A stretch of 36,689 nucleotides of DNA from Rhizobium sp. (GCA_029865885.1 JARXAK010000108.1:1-36689), one strand, 5' to 3'; numbered from the stretch's first letter, positions 17,175-25,672 are shown. Notes: generated by a model from the letters alone, not told the origin. Numbers and translations: made by a program.

Positions 17175-17777
17175 TCAATCCGGCAGCAACACACTTGCCA
17201 GATCGAGCGGCGCGACGAAGGGCTCATAACCACTGCCGCCCTCCCGCTGCAGCTTGCCGTCGATCATCAGATGCGCATGGCCGTGGATCTGGGACCAGAC
17301 GAGCTGTTCGACGGCGGCCCTGCCCTCCGGCGTGTCGCGCTTCAGGCGTCGTGCCACCGGCAACGAGATTTCCTCGAGCACGGCATGCGCCGCGTTTGCC
17401 GGGGGGCCGAGCGCCGGGTCTTCCCAGTCGAGGCGGTTGGCGGTGAACATCAAGCGGAAGAGATGCGGCCGGCCCGTCGCAAAGGCTAGGTAACCGCGGG
17501 CGGCGGCGCGCAGCTGTTCTGCCGGATCATCCGACGCTTCCGCCATGGCGGAGCGCATGGAGGTAGCAAAGAGGCGGAACCCCTCTGTGGCGAAGGCGGT
17601 CAGCAGATGCCTGAGCGTCGGGAAGTGATGTTCGGGGGCGGCATGGGACACGCCGACGCGAGCGGCGAGCTTGCGCAGCGTCAGGCCTTCGAGGCCGTGC
17701 TCTTCCAGCATTTCGAGCCCGGTGTCGATCAGCGCCTGGCGCAGGTCGCCGTGGTGATAGGATTTCTGTCTTGCCAT
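17175..17777 (-). CDS. TetR/AcrR-family repressor (200 aa), the intact copy
   Basis: A dimeric repressor. The N-terminal helix-turn-helix domain is complete (HHGDLRQALIDTGLEMLEEH, then LTLRKLAARVGVSHAAPEHH), followed by a TetR C-terminal ligand domain of the WHG-like type ending ASVLLPD. It is divergent from the membrane-protein operon at 17877, and two 15-bp inverted sites lie between them, so it probably represses itself and that operon. Its 3' region (17175-17537) is the parent-like sequence of the three headless fragments A, B and C further left. They differ from it by about 15%, so they are not fresh duplicates. Confidence 0.93.
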   Translation of the reverse strand: MARQKSYHHGDLRQALIDTGLEMLEEHGLEGLTLRKLAARVGVSHAAPEHHFPTLRHLLTAFATEGFRLFATSMRSAMAEASDDPAEQLRAAARGYLAFATGRPHLFRLMFTANRLDWEDPALGPPANAAHAVLEEISLPVARRLKRDTPEGRAAVEQLVWSQIHGHAHLMIDGKLQREGGSGYEPFVAPLDLASVLLPD

Positions 17778-17818
17778 GCCCCTTCATAACCGCTCGAAAC
17801 CGGGCCGTCAAAATCAAT

Positions 17819-17865
17819 CTTGACATTGCCAAGTTTTGCCGCATGCTTATCTTGCCACCGTCAAG
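17819..17865 (+). promoter_or_regulatory. divergent promoter with two TetR-type operator sites
   Basis: CTTGACATTGCCAAG (17819-17833) and CTTGCCACCGTCAAG (17851-17865) are each near-palindromes, and they are reverse complements of each other at 12 of 15 positions. The first contains TTGACA (17820-17825), a consensus -35 box for the rightward operon. Binding of the product of 17175-17777 here would block both directions. This is inference from position and symmetry. Confidence 0.65.
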
Positions 17866-17876
17866 ATGAGGTCTGC

Positions 17877-18308
17877 ATGTCCGCCGACACAGTGTTTTCG
17901 ATCACCAGCAGCACCGCCATGGCCGGCTGGTTGCTGCTCATCCTCGCGCCGCGATGGGAGGCACTCATCGCCTTCATCCGCCTCGGGCTGATCGGGGCAC
18001 TGTCGCTGACCTATGCCGTGCTGATCCTCGTCTATTTCTTCCGCGTCGAGGGCGGCGGGTTCGGCTCGATCGCGGAAGTCCGGGCGCTGTTCGTGAGCGA
18101 TCCGGTGCTGGTGGCCGGCTGGGTGCATTACCTCGCCTTCGATCTCTTCATCGGCACCTGGATTGCCGTCGAGGCCGACAAGCGTAGCTACAACCGGCTG
18201 CTGCAGGCACCGATCCTGGTCGCCACCTTCATGTTCGGCCCGCTTGGCCTCCTCCTCTTTTATCTCACCCGCGCCACAGAGGCGGCGCTCAGCACCCGAA
18301 AGGCCTGA
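17877..18308 (+). CDS. ABA4-like (DUF4281) integral membrane protein (143 aa)
   Basis: A four-helix membrane protein of the family named after plant ABA4, which is needed for neoxanthin synthesis; bacterial members have no established role. Diagnostic parts are GWVHYLAFDLFIGTWIAVEAD in the middle and TFMFGPLGLLLFYLTRA near the C-terminus. GAGG (17868-17871) lies 5 nt before the ATG at 17877. It is the first gene of an operon with the 18312 gene (3 nt between them) and sits behind the TetR operator pair. Confidence 0.85.
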   Translation: MSADTVFSITSSTAMAGWLLLILAPRWEALIAFIRLGLIGALSLTYAVLILVYFFRVEGGGFGSIAEVRALFVSDPVLVAGWVHYLAFDLFIGTWIAVEADKRSYNRLLQAPILVATFMFGPLGLLLFYLTRATEAALSTRKA

Positions 18309-18311
18309 CCG

Positions 18312-19157
18312 ATGACCATGCTCTTCAATGACAGCACCGTGCTCTCCCCGTCGCCGGACCTCGCCTCAGCCGAGCAGAGGACGCGCCGTGTGCTGATCGT
18401 CGGGATCGGCCTGTCAGTGGCGCTGGCCGTTCCGAGCCTCATTGCGCTTGGCCTCGACGACCGGCTGATCAACGGCATCAGCGTCTGGAGCAAACCGCTG
18501 AAATTCCAGGCCTCGCTGGCCATCATGCTTGCCACCCTGCTCATTCTTCTACCGCTGATAGAGGAGCGCACGCGGGCCGGGCTCGGCGTCTTTCTGGCAA
18601 GCCTTGTGGCCGCAATCACGGCAAACGGCGAAGTCTTCTACATCACCCTGCAGGCCGCCCGTGGCCGGGCCTCGCATTTCAACGATAGCACGCCCTTCGA
18701 GGCGATGGCCTATAGCGTGATGGGCGCGGGGGCCGCCCTGCTCGTGCTGTCAAGCCTGGTGATCGGCATCTACATCCTGCGCCGCCCACGCCGTGGCGCG
18801 TCTTCCGGGATTCGCCTCGGCGCCGGCTGGGGTCTTGTGCTCGGCAGCATCGCCACGCTCATGACAGCCTTTCCGCTGGCCAGCGGCGAGATCGGCGGTC
18901 CCGGCCATTGGGTTGGCGGGGTGAGAACGGATCTGGGCGGTGTGCCGCTGTTCGGCTGGTCGCGCACCGGCGGCGATCTGCGCGTGCCGCATTTCTTCGC
19001 CACCCATATCATGCAGGCGCTGCCGATCCTCGGCCTTGGCCTCGACCAATTTGCACCCCGCTTCGCCAAACCCGGCATTGCGCTCGGCGCCGTGCTGTCG
19101 ATTGCCGTGGTCATCGCCACCTTCGTCCAGGCCGTCCAGGGGCGCCCATTCCTCTGA
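18312..19157 (+). CDS. multi-pass membrane protein of unknown function (281 aa)
   Basis: I do not recognise a named family. About seven hydrophobic segments are visible (for example VLIVGIGLSVALAVPSLIAL, FQASLAIMLATLLILLPLI, LVLSSLVIGIYIL and GIALGAVLSIAVVIATFV). Conserved-looking polar stretches lie between them: SVWSKPLKFQ, ANGEVFYITLQAARGRASHFN and VPHFFATHIMQALPILG, the last containing two histidines in or near the membrane. Histidines in such positions can bind a metal or haem, but that is speculation. It follows the ABA4-like gene by 3 nt and should be co-regulated by TetR. Confidence 0.75.
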   Translation: MTMLFNDSTVLSPSPDLASAEQRTRRVLIVGIGLSVALAVPSLIALGLDDRLINGISVWSKPLKFQASLAIMLATLLILLPLIEERTRAGLGVFLASLVAAITANGEVFYITLQAARGRASHFNDSTPFEAMAYSVMGAGAALLVLSSLVIGIYILRRPRRGASSGIRLGAGWGLVLGSIATLMTAFPLASGEIGGPGHWVGGVRTDLGGVPLFGWSRTGGDLRVPHFFATHIMQALPILGLGLDQFAPRFAKPGIALGAVLSIAVVIATFVQAVQGRPFL

Positions 19158-19286
19158 CGATCAAATCGGGGCAGATGGCGACGGGCCGCGATTTTGGCCT
19201 GTCGCCGTCTGCCGATCGGGTCTAGTTATGCGGACCTGCCACGGCACCGACTCACCCACCCCTCGCCGCGGCCCGCAGGCCCCTTC

Positions 19287-20525
19287 ATGCATGATATCCG
19301 CCCCCTCATTCCCCTCCTCATCACCGCCGGCATCCTGATCGGCGGCAACGGTTTGCAGGGGACCTTCATCGCGCTGCGCGGCATCGAGGAGGGTTTCAGC
19401 ACGTCTGTCATCGGCATGGTGGGCACGGGTTATTTCATCGGCTTCGTGCTCGGCTGCGTTTACATCACCAAGATCATGCGGGCGATCGGCCACATCAGAG
19501 CCTTTTCGGCGCTTGCCGCCATCGCGTCCGCCGCCTCGATCATGATGGTGCTGGTGATCGACCCGATCTCCTGGTTCCTGATGCGCCTTGTGCAGGGCAT
19601 CTGCTTTGCCGGGCTGTTTGCCGTCGTCGAAAGCTGGCTCAACGCCCGCGTCACCAATGCGACGCGGGCGCGCACGCTCTCCGTCTATCGTTTCGTCGAC
19701 CTCGGCTCAGTGACGGCGGCGCAATACATGATCCCGCTCTTCGGCGTGTCCGGCTTCGACCTCTTCGCCATCATCGCCATGGCGCTGTCGCTCTCCCTCG
19801 TGCCGATCTCCTTTGCCGACAAGTCGAGCCCCGAGCCGCCACAGGATGTGAAATTCGACATCAAGGTTCTCTGGTCCGTCTCGCCGCTCGCGACCGTCGG
19901 CTGCATCGTCATCGGGCTCACCAATTCGAGCTTCCGCTCGCTCGGGCCGATCTATGCCGATGGCATCGGCCTGTCGGTGACGTCGATTGCCAGCTTCATG
20001 AGCATCGGCATCTTTGCCGGCATCGTGCTGCAATATCCGCTCGGCCACTACTCGGACAAACTCGACCGCCGCGTCATCATCCTTGTCTCGACAATCGGGG
20101 CGCTGCTCGCCTCGATCTACCTCGCCTTCCTGGCAGGTGATGGAGAGCTTGCCAACTTCATCGGCATCTTCGCCTTCGGCGCCTTTGCCCTGCCGCTTTA
20201 TTCGCTGTGTTCGGCCCATGCCAATGACCATGCCGCCCCCGGCCAGCATGCGCTGGTTTCGGCGGGAACCCTGTTCTTCTGGTCGATCGGCGCTGTCGTC
20301 GGGCCGCTGATTGCCTCCTTCCTGATGCAGGCCTTCGGGCCGCATGCGTTGTTTGCCTATACGATCGTGGTCTTGACCTTCTTCGTTGCCTATACGCTCG
20401 CCCGTATCCGGGCCCGCGATGCCGTGCCGACGGAAAAGCGGCGGATGCGCTTCCGCAGCCTGCTGCGCACCTCGACCTTCTTCAGCAAGCTCGCGACCCC
20501 GCCGAACGAGAAGGATGGCGGCTAG
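19287..20525 (+). CDS. MFS transporter, YcaD-like (412 aa)
   Basis: A 12-helix major facilitator superfamily permease of the inner membrane. The start MHDIRPLIPLLITAGILIGG followed by LQGTFIALRGIEEGFS, then FLMRLVQGICFAGLFAVVESWLNARV, matches the YcaD/UMF-like branch. The second half contains GLTNSSFRSLGPIYADGIGL and the loop LGHYSDKLDRRVII. The ATG at 19287 is chosen because it removes a leader with no hydrophobic character; no strong ribosome site is visible. The substrate is unknown. It precedes the multicopper oxidase gene by about 100 bp in the same direction; whether they share a transcript is unclear. Confidence 0.85.
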   Translation: MHDIRPLIPLLITAGILIGGNGLQGTFIALRGIEEGFSTSVIGMVGTGYFIGFVLGCVYITKIMRAIGHIRAFSALAAIASAASIMMVLVIDPISWFLMRLVQGICFAGLFAVVESWLNARVTNATRARTLSVYRFVDLGSVTAAQYMIPLFGVSGFDLFAIIAMALSLSLVPISFADKSSPEPPQDVKFDIKVLWSVSPLATVGCIVIGLTNSSFRSLGPIYADGIGLSVTSIASFMSIGIFAGIVLQYPLGHYSDKLDRRVIILVSTIGALLASIYLAFLAGDGELANFIGIFAFGAFALPLYSLCSAHANDHAAPGQHALVSAGTLFFWSIGAVVGPLIASFLMQAFGPHALFAYTIVVLTFFVAYTLARIRARDAVPTEKRRMRFRSLLRTSTFFSKLATPPNEKDGG

Positions 20526-20624
20526 ATCGGCGTCCGCGCTGCCTGCGACAGCATGGCCGGCCCGCGCTGTTGCTGATCGCGCGCCTCAACTTTACAAACG
20601 GGAAATCCATGGAGAGTTCCAACC

Positions 20625-22034
20625 GTGACCATTGTTTCCCGCCGCACCCTTCTCAAATCCGCCGCCGTGCTCGGCGCCTATGGCGCGGGCCTTGCCGTGA
20701 TGCCGCGCCTGAGCCAGGCGCTCGCGGCGACAGACCCGATCGAAATCGAGGCGCTGAACGGCGATGTCATGCTCGACGGAAAGCAGGCGACGCGCGGGGT
20801 GATGCGCTATGCACTTGCGGGGCAGACGGCTAGCGACCCCTCCCCGCCGATCCTGCGCACCAGACGGGGCGAAGCCTTCAAGGCGCGGCTCGTTAACCGG
20901 CTGGACGAGCCGACCACGATCCACTGGCACGGCATCCGGTTGCCGAACAATCAAGACGGCGTGCCCTTCGTCACCCAGCCTTACGTCTATACCGGCGACC
21001 GCTTCGATTATGCCTTCTCGCCGCCGGATGCCGGCACCTTCTGGTATCACCCGCATTGCAACACGCTGACCCAGATGGGCCGCGGGCTTGCCGGCGTGCT
21101 GGTGGTGGAAGACGAGCGTGATCCCGCCTTCGATGGCGAACTGGTGCTGAATCTCAGGGACTTCCGGCTCGGCGGCGACAGCCAGTTCATCGAGCAGTTC
21201 AAGCCACGCGATGCGGCGAAGACCGGGACCTTCGGCACGCTCAGAACCGCCAACTGGCAGCCCGAACCGGTTTATGACGTACCGGCCGGCGGCCTTGTGC
21301 GTGTCCGCATCCTCGCGGCGGACGTCACCCGCATCTACAATCTCAAGCTCGCTGGCGCCGAGGCTCAGATCATCGCCATTGATGGGCATCCGGTGCCGGA
21401 GCGGATAGCCCTCGACATGGCCGTCGTCTCGCCCGGCCAGCGGCTGGATCTCGCGGTCCGCGTCGCCGACAGCGAGGGCGCGGAGATGGTGCTCGAAGAC
21501 ATAAGGCCCTCGACGCCGAAGGTGGTTGCCCGGTTCCGCGCCATCGGCACCTCGCTGAAACGCAATCTCGGCGATCTCGGCCCGCTTGCGCAAAATGCCG
21601 GCGTCGACGCCGATCTCTCCAACGCAACCCAGATCCCGCTCATCCTCAGCGCCACTGCGGAAAATGCGGCGCGCGATTCGATCTGCGGGTCGCTCGGTTA
21701 CTCCTTCTGGGCGATCAACAAGGTGCCCTATCCCGGCGACACGCCCGATCCGACCGCACCGATTGCCGAGCTGAAACTGGGCCAAACCTATCTCCTGAAC
21801 GTCGAGAACGTCACGCCACATGCGCATCCGATCCATCTGCATGGCATGAACTTCAAGGCCGTCTCTTCGAACAAACGCGATGTGCAGCCTCTCGTCTCGG
21901 ACACCTATCTTGTGCTGCCGGATGAAAAGGTCCAGCTTGCGCTGGTGGCCGACAATCCGGGCGACTGGGTGTTCCACTGCCACATCATCGAACACCAAAA
22001 GACCGGCATGACCGGCTATTTCCGGGTGACCTGA
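20625..22034 (+). CDS. Tat-exported multicopper oxidase (469 aa)
   Basis: A periplasmic copper enzyme that oxidises phenols or metal ions and reduces O2 to water. All four copper-ligand blocks are present: HWHG (100-103), HPH (142-144), HPIHLHG (401-407) and HCHIIEHQKTGM (451-462), which has the type 1 Cys452 and axial Met462. The N-terminus SRRTLLKSAAVLGAYGAGLA is a Tat signal, as expected for a folded copper enzyme. The start is GTG at 20625, with GGAGAG at 20611-20616. No Met-rich insert like that of CueO is seen, so a copper-resistance role is not indicated. The MBL hydrolase gene follows after 2 nt. Confidence 0.93.
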   Translation: MTIVSRRTLLKSAAVLGAYGAGLAVMPRLSQALAATDPIEIEALNGDVMLDGKQATRGVMRYALAGQTASDPSPPILRTRRGEAFKARLVNRLDEPTTIHWHGIRLPNNQDGVPFVTQPYVYTGDRFDYAFSPPDAGTFWYHPHCNTLTQMGRGLAGVLVVEDERDPAFDGELVLNLRDFRLGGDSQFIEQFKPRDAAKTGTFGTLRTANWQPEPVYDVPAGGLVRVRILAADVTRIYNLKLAGAEAQIIAIDGHPVPERIALDMAVVSPGQRLDLAVRVADSEGAEMVLEDIRPSTPKVVARFRAIGTSLKRNLGDLGPLAQNAGVDADLSNATQIPLILSATAENAARDSICGSLGYSFWAINKVPYPGDTPDPTAPIAELKLGQTYLLNVENVTPHAHPIHLHGMNFKAVSSNKRDVQPLVSDTYLVLPDEKVQLALVADNPGDWVFHCHIIEHQKTGMTGYFRVT

Positions 22035-22036
22035 GC

Positions 22037-22924
22037 ATGAGCCTTGCCGAGACGCTGCGCATCCACCAGCCCTATCCTGATATCTTCGCCTATTACGACG
22101 GGCGCATCGAGGGGAAGCGGCTGCATTCGGACAAGCCCAATTGGCTTGACGATGGCGCCTACAGTCTAGGCGTTGCGAGCTATGCGATCGTCTCGGGAAC
22201 AGACGCGCTCGTCTACGACACGCATATCTCGGTGGACCATGCCAAGGCCATCCGGGCGCATCTCGAAGGCCTCGGCGTGACCGCGATCAAGGTGGTGATG
22301 AGCCACTGGCATACCGACCACGTTGCCGGCAATGGCGGCTTTGCGGACTGCCCCATTCTGGCGAACTGGCTTTCTCTTGAAACGCTGCAGGCAAAACGCC
22401 AGGTCCTCGAGGCCAAGGACCCGCCGATCAATCCGGTCGTCATGCCGACCGAGACCTTCGAGGGCGAGACGGTGCTTGAGGTCGGCGACATCACGGTCAG
22501 GCTTATGCAGTTCGACATTCACAGCGCCGACGGGACGGTTCTCCTTTTGCCGCATCTCGGCGTGCTGCTGGCCGGAGACACGCTGGAGGACACCGTCACC
22601 TACATCTCCGAGCCCGAGAACACGCAGCAGCACATCGCCGAACTCGAACGTCTGGCCAAGCTCGATTTCGTCAGGATCCTGCCCAACCACGGCGACGAGC
22701 AGGTGATTGCCTCCGGCGGCTATCCGCCATCGCTGGTGACGGCCACGCGCGACTATCTCACCCGACTGCTGGCCCGTCTGGATGATCCGGACCTCGATCA
22801 AGAGAGCCTTGAAAGCTTCATCGCGCCGGAACTGGCCGCGGGCACGCTCACCTATTTCGCACCCTATGAGGCCGTCCACAGCCAGAACATTGCCGTCCTG
22901 AAGGGTGCGCCTGCCGACGAATAA
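22037..22924 (+). CDS. MBL-fold metallo-hydrolase (295 aa)
   Basis: A zinc (or iron) hydrolase of the metallo-beta-lactamase superfamily. The metal motif MSHWHTDHVAG gives His90, His92, Asp94 and His95. FDIHSADGTVLLLP supplies the next ligand region, LLAGDTLEDTVTY the bridging Asp, and LPNHGDE a late His. There is no signal peptide, so it is cytoplasmic, unlike the exported oxidase encoded upstream. It starts 2 nt after the multicopper oxidase stop, so the two are almost certainly co-translated. The substrate is unknown; the pairing suggests processing of an oxidised product, which is inference. Confidence 0.88.
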   Translation: MSLAETLRIHQPYPDIFAYYDGRIEGKRLHSDKPNWLDDGAYSLGVASYAIVSGTDALVYDTHISVDHAKAIRAHLEGLGVTAIKVVMSHWHTDHVAGNGGFADCPILANWLSLETLQAKRQVLEAKDPPINPVVMPTETFEGETVLEVGDITVRLMQFDIHSADGTVLLLPHLGVLLAGDTLEDTVTYISEPENTQQHIAELERLAKLDFVRILPNHGDEQVIASGGYPPSLVTATRDYLTRLLARLDDPDLDQESLESFIAPELAAGTLTYFAPYEAVHSQNIAVLKGAPADE

Positions 22925-22977
22925 GGGACTTCACACCTCCTTGAGGCTTCACAGGTCCGCTTTCCCCGCCGGTCATA

Positions 22978-23025
22978 TTGACAAGGAAGGCCAGAAGGGA
23001 AACTAAGGTTGATCCTGTAGTTTCC
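22978..23025 (+). promoter_or_regulatory. putative rnd promoter with short inverted repeat
   Basis: TTGACA (22978-22983) lies 17 bp before AACTAA (23001-23006), a poor -10 match. The inverted repeat GGAAACTA (22998-23005) and TAGTTTCC (23018-23025) covers the expected start-site region and could fold in the 5' leader 15 nt before the rnd ATG. It is weak evidence for regulation. Confidence 0.35.
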
Positions 23026-23039
23026 ATGACCGAGCCGAA

Positions 23040-24185
23040 ATGATCGATACCACTGCCGCGCTCGAAGAGGCCTGCCGCCTCCTCGCCCAATCCGATTTCA
23101 TCACGATCGACACGGAATTTCTCCGCGAAACGACCTTCTGGCCGGAACTCTGCCTCATCCAGATGGCGAGCCCGGACCATGAATACATCGTCGACCCGAT
23201 GGCCAAGGGCATCGACCTCAAGCCCTTCTTCGAACTCATGGCGAATTCCGCTGTCGTGAAGGTCTTCCATGCGGCCCGCCAGGACATCGAAATCATCTTC
23301 CATCTCGGCGATCTCATCCCGCATCCGATCTTCGACACGCAGGTTGCGGCCATGGTCTGCGGCTTCGGCGACAGCGTCTCCTATGACCAGCTCGTGCAGA
23401 AGGTGAAGAACGTCCATATCGACAAGACCTCGCGCTTTACCGACTGGAGCCGCCGTCCGCTGTCCGACAAGCAGCTCGATTATGCGCTGGCCGATGTCAC
23501 CCATCTGCGCGACGTCTATCTGAAGCTGAAGGGCCAGCTGGATGCCGAAGGCCGCGCCGAATGGCTGACCGAGGAAATGGCAATCCTCGAATCCCGCGAG
23601 ACCTATGACCTGCCGCCGGAACAGGCCTGGCAGCGGCTGAAGATGCGGCTGCGCAAGCCGACCGAACTCGCCGTCATGCAGTATGTTGCCGCCTGGCGCG
23701 AGCGCGAGGCGCGTGCCCGCAACGTGCCGCGTTCGCGGGTGTTGAAGGACGATGCGATCTATGAGATCGCCCAGCAGCAGCCGAAGGACGTGGAAGCGCT
23801 CGGGCGGCTTCGCACCATCCCGAAGGGCTGGGAGCGCTCGAGCTCGGGTACCGCGATCCTCGAACAGGTGAATGCGGCTCTTGCGCTGCCGAAGTCGGAG
23901 ATGCCACATCTGGAACGCCACACCCATGCGCCTGAAGGCACGCAATCGGCCGTCGAACTCTTGAAGGTGCTGCTGCGTCTCACCTCGGAGAAGCATGGCG
24001 TAGCCTCGAAGGTGATCGCCAACAGCGACGACCTCGAAAAGATCGCAGCCGAAGGCGAAAAGGCGGAAGTGGCAGCCCTGCAGGGCTGGCGCAAGGAGCT
24101 GTTCGGCGACCTCGCGCTGAAGCTGATTTCCGGCGGCGTCGGCCTGCGCTTCGTCGGCAAGCGCGTCGAAGCGGTGGAGTTCTGA
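23040..24185 (+). CDS. rnd: ribonuclease D (381 aa)
   Basis: A 3'-5' exoribonuclease that trims tRNA precursors and other stable RNA. The DEDDy catalytic set is visible: Asp24 and Glu26 (FITIDTEF), Asp82 (HAARQDIEII), and Tyr148 with Asp152 (LDYALADVTHLRDVY). An HRDC-type helical domain follows at about residues 205-290 (KPTELAVMQYVAAWREREAR), then a helical C-terminus. The length is normal. It heads a close-packed run with the GNAT, Rsm22-like, DUF2891 and aconitase X genes. Confidence 0.95.
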   Translation: MIDTTAALEEACRLLAQSDFITIDTEFLRETTFWPELCLIQMASPDHEYIVDPMAKGIDLKPFFELMANSAVVKVFHAARQDIEIIFHLGDLIPHPIFDTQVAAMVCGFGDSVSYDQLVQKVKNVHIDKTSRFTDWSRRPLSDKQLDYALADVTHLRDVYLKLKGQLDAEGRAEWLTEEMAILESRETYDLPPEQAWQRLKMRLRKPTELAVMQYVAAWREREARARNVPRSRVLKDDAIYEIAQQQPKDVEALGRLRTIPKGWERSSSGTAILEQVNAALALPKSEMPHLERHTHAPEGTQSAVELLKVLLRLTSEKHGVASKVIANSDDLEKIAAEGEKAEVAALQGWRKELFGDLALKLISGGVGLRFVGKRVEAVEF

Positions 24186-24188
24186 TCC

Positions 24189-24686
24189 GTGACGGCGCTA
24201 TCCCTGCGCCGTGCAACGGAGGCCGATATCCCGTTCATCATGGAGACCGAGCGCAAGCCGGGCTATGACCAGTTCATCGGCCGCTACAGTGTGGACGAAC
24301 ACCGGGCGCAGCTGGCCAACCCGGCTTTTGCCTATCTGATCGGCGAAAATGCCGAAGGTTCGGCGCTCGGCTTCGTCATTCTCATGGATCTCAACCGGCG
24401 TGACGGCAATGCCTGCGTCAAGCGTATCGCCGTTGCCAGCCCGGAAAAGGGCGTGGGCACACCACTGCTCGCCGGTGCCGTCGATTTTGCCTTCCTCGAA
24501 ACCAATGCGCATCGCCTCTGGCTCGACGTGGTGAGCGGCAATCTCAGAGCGCAGACCGTCTATCGCAAGGTCGGCTTCATTCAGGAAGGCGTGCTGCGCG
24601 AGGCGGCGCTTCTGCCCGATGGCAGCCGCTCAGATTTCTTTCTCATGTCCATACTCCGCCCCGAATGGGCGGCGCGGCGCGGCTGA
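24189..24686 (+). CDS. GNAT-family N-acetyltransferase (165 aa)
   Basis: Transfers an acetyl group from acetyl-CoA to an amine. The GNAT fold is recognisable: RRATEADIPFIMETERKP at the start, the strand IAVASPEKGVGTPLL with the coenzyme A loop, and the C-terminal motif NLRAQTVYRKVGFIQEGVLR typical of the RimJ/RimL-like branch. The loop reads EKGVG rather than the usual Q/R-x-x-G-x-G/A. It uses a GTG start 3 nt after the rnd stop; its own stop codon overlaps the ribosome site of the next gene. The neighbouring Rsm22-like methyltransferase makes a ribosomal or RNA-linked target thinkable, but nothing here proves it. Confidence 0.85.
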   Translation: MTALSLRRATEADIPFIMETERKPGYDQFIGRYSVDEHRAQLANPAFAYLIGENAEGSALGFVILMDLNRRDGNACVKRIAVASPEKGVGTPLLAGAVDFAFLETNAHRLWLDVVSGNLRAQTVYRKVGFIQEGVLREAALLPDGSRSDFFLMSILRPEWAARRG

Positions 24687-24694
24687 GGGACACA

Positions 24695-25672
24695 ATGGAA
24701 CTTCCAGCCCCGCTCCGCTCCGCCGTCGACCAGATGCTCCAGGGCGAGCCCTTGGAACGGCTCGCCAAGGCCAGCGCCATTCTCTCGGATCGCTACCGGC
24801 GCGAGGTGCGCGACGGGCGCTTTCATATCGATGATGCGCTGGCCGCCAAGGCCTATCTTGCGACCCGCCTGCCCGCCACCTTTGCCGCCGTTCGCGCGGC
24901 ACTGGCCATGGTCGAGGATGCGGCACCGGACTTTCAGCCGGAGACCCTGATCGATCTCGGCTGTGGCCCCGGCACGGCACTGTGGGCGGCGGCGGATACG
25001 TGGAGCAGTCTGGCATCTGCCGAGATGGTTGAGGCGAGTGGCGCGATCCGCAGCGTCGGCGCAAAACTCGCCGCCTCCGGCAGCGTCAAGAGCCACTGGC
25101 AGGCGGGTGACGTAACGGCCAAGATCCCGGCGCTGGGGCCAGCTGATCTCGTGACGCTTGCCTATGTTCTGGACGAACTTCCGCCGGCAACCATCGGAAC
25201 CGTCACGGAAAAACTCTGGGCGCTGACCAAGGGTATGCTTGTTGTCATCGAGCCGGGCACACCTGCTGGATGGCAGCGCATTCTTGCCGTTCGCGATAGA
25301 CTGCGATCCCTCGGCGCCCATCTTGTCGCCCCCTGCATGCATTCTGACGACTGTCCGATCGTGGCACCGGACTGGTGCCACTTCTCCCGCCGTGTGGCGC
25401 GCTCGCGCGTGCACCGGATGGCCAAGGGCGCCGAGGTGCCGTGGGAAGACGAGAAATACATCTTCATCGCCGCTTCGCGCGAACCTGTCACGATCAGCGG
25501 CGACCGGGTGCTGTCTCCGCCGCGCGTCAATGGCGGTGTCGGGCGGGTCAAGCTCTGTCGCACCGATGGCACGGCTGCCGAGCTGACGCTCAGCAAACGC
25601 GATGGCGAGGCCTTCAAGGACATCAGGCGGGCCGACTGGGGCGACCGGCTGGAATTGGGAGATAAGGGATGA
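24695..25672 (+). CDS. Rsm22-family methyltransferase-like protein (325 aa)
   Basis: This matches the family named for mitochondrial ribosomal small-subunit protein Rsm22 (METTL17 in animals), which has a SAM-type Rossmann fold and helps small-subunit assembly. The SAM loop LIDLGCGPGTALWAA is intact, followed by LVTLAYVLDELPP. The cysteines in CMHSDDCPIVAPDWCHF match the iron-sulphur ligands described in METTL17. The ATG at 24695 has GAGGGA 5 nt upstream, overlapping the stop of the GNAT gene; the upstream start at 24665 is rejected. It overlaps the next gene by 4 nt (ATGA). Confidence 0.87.
   Translation: MELPAPLRSAVDQMLQGEPLERLAKASAILSDRYRREVRDGRFHIDDALAAKAYLATRLPATFAAVRAALAMVEDAAPDFQPETLIDLGCGPGTALWAAADTWSSLASAEMVEASGAIRSVGAKLAASGSVKSHWQAGDVTAKIPALGPADLVTLAYVLDELPPATIGTVTEKLWALTKGMLVVIEPGTPAGWQRILAVRDRLRSLGAHLVAPCMHSDDCPIVAPDWCHFSRRVARSRVHRMAKGAEVPWEDEKYIFIAASREPVTISGDRVLSPPRVNGGVGRVKLCRTDGTAAELTLSKRDGEAFKDIRRADWGDRLELGDKG

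Noticed and set aside
20592-21998. 468-residue minus-strand open frame over the multicopper oxidase
   Set aside because: It is a shadow of a gene with all four copper motifs on the plus strand and has no recognisable domain.
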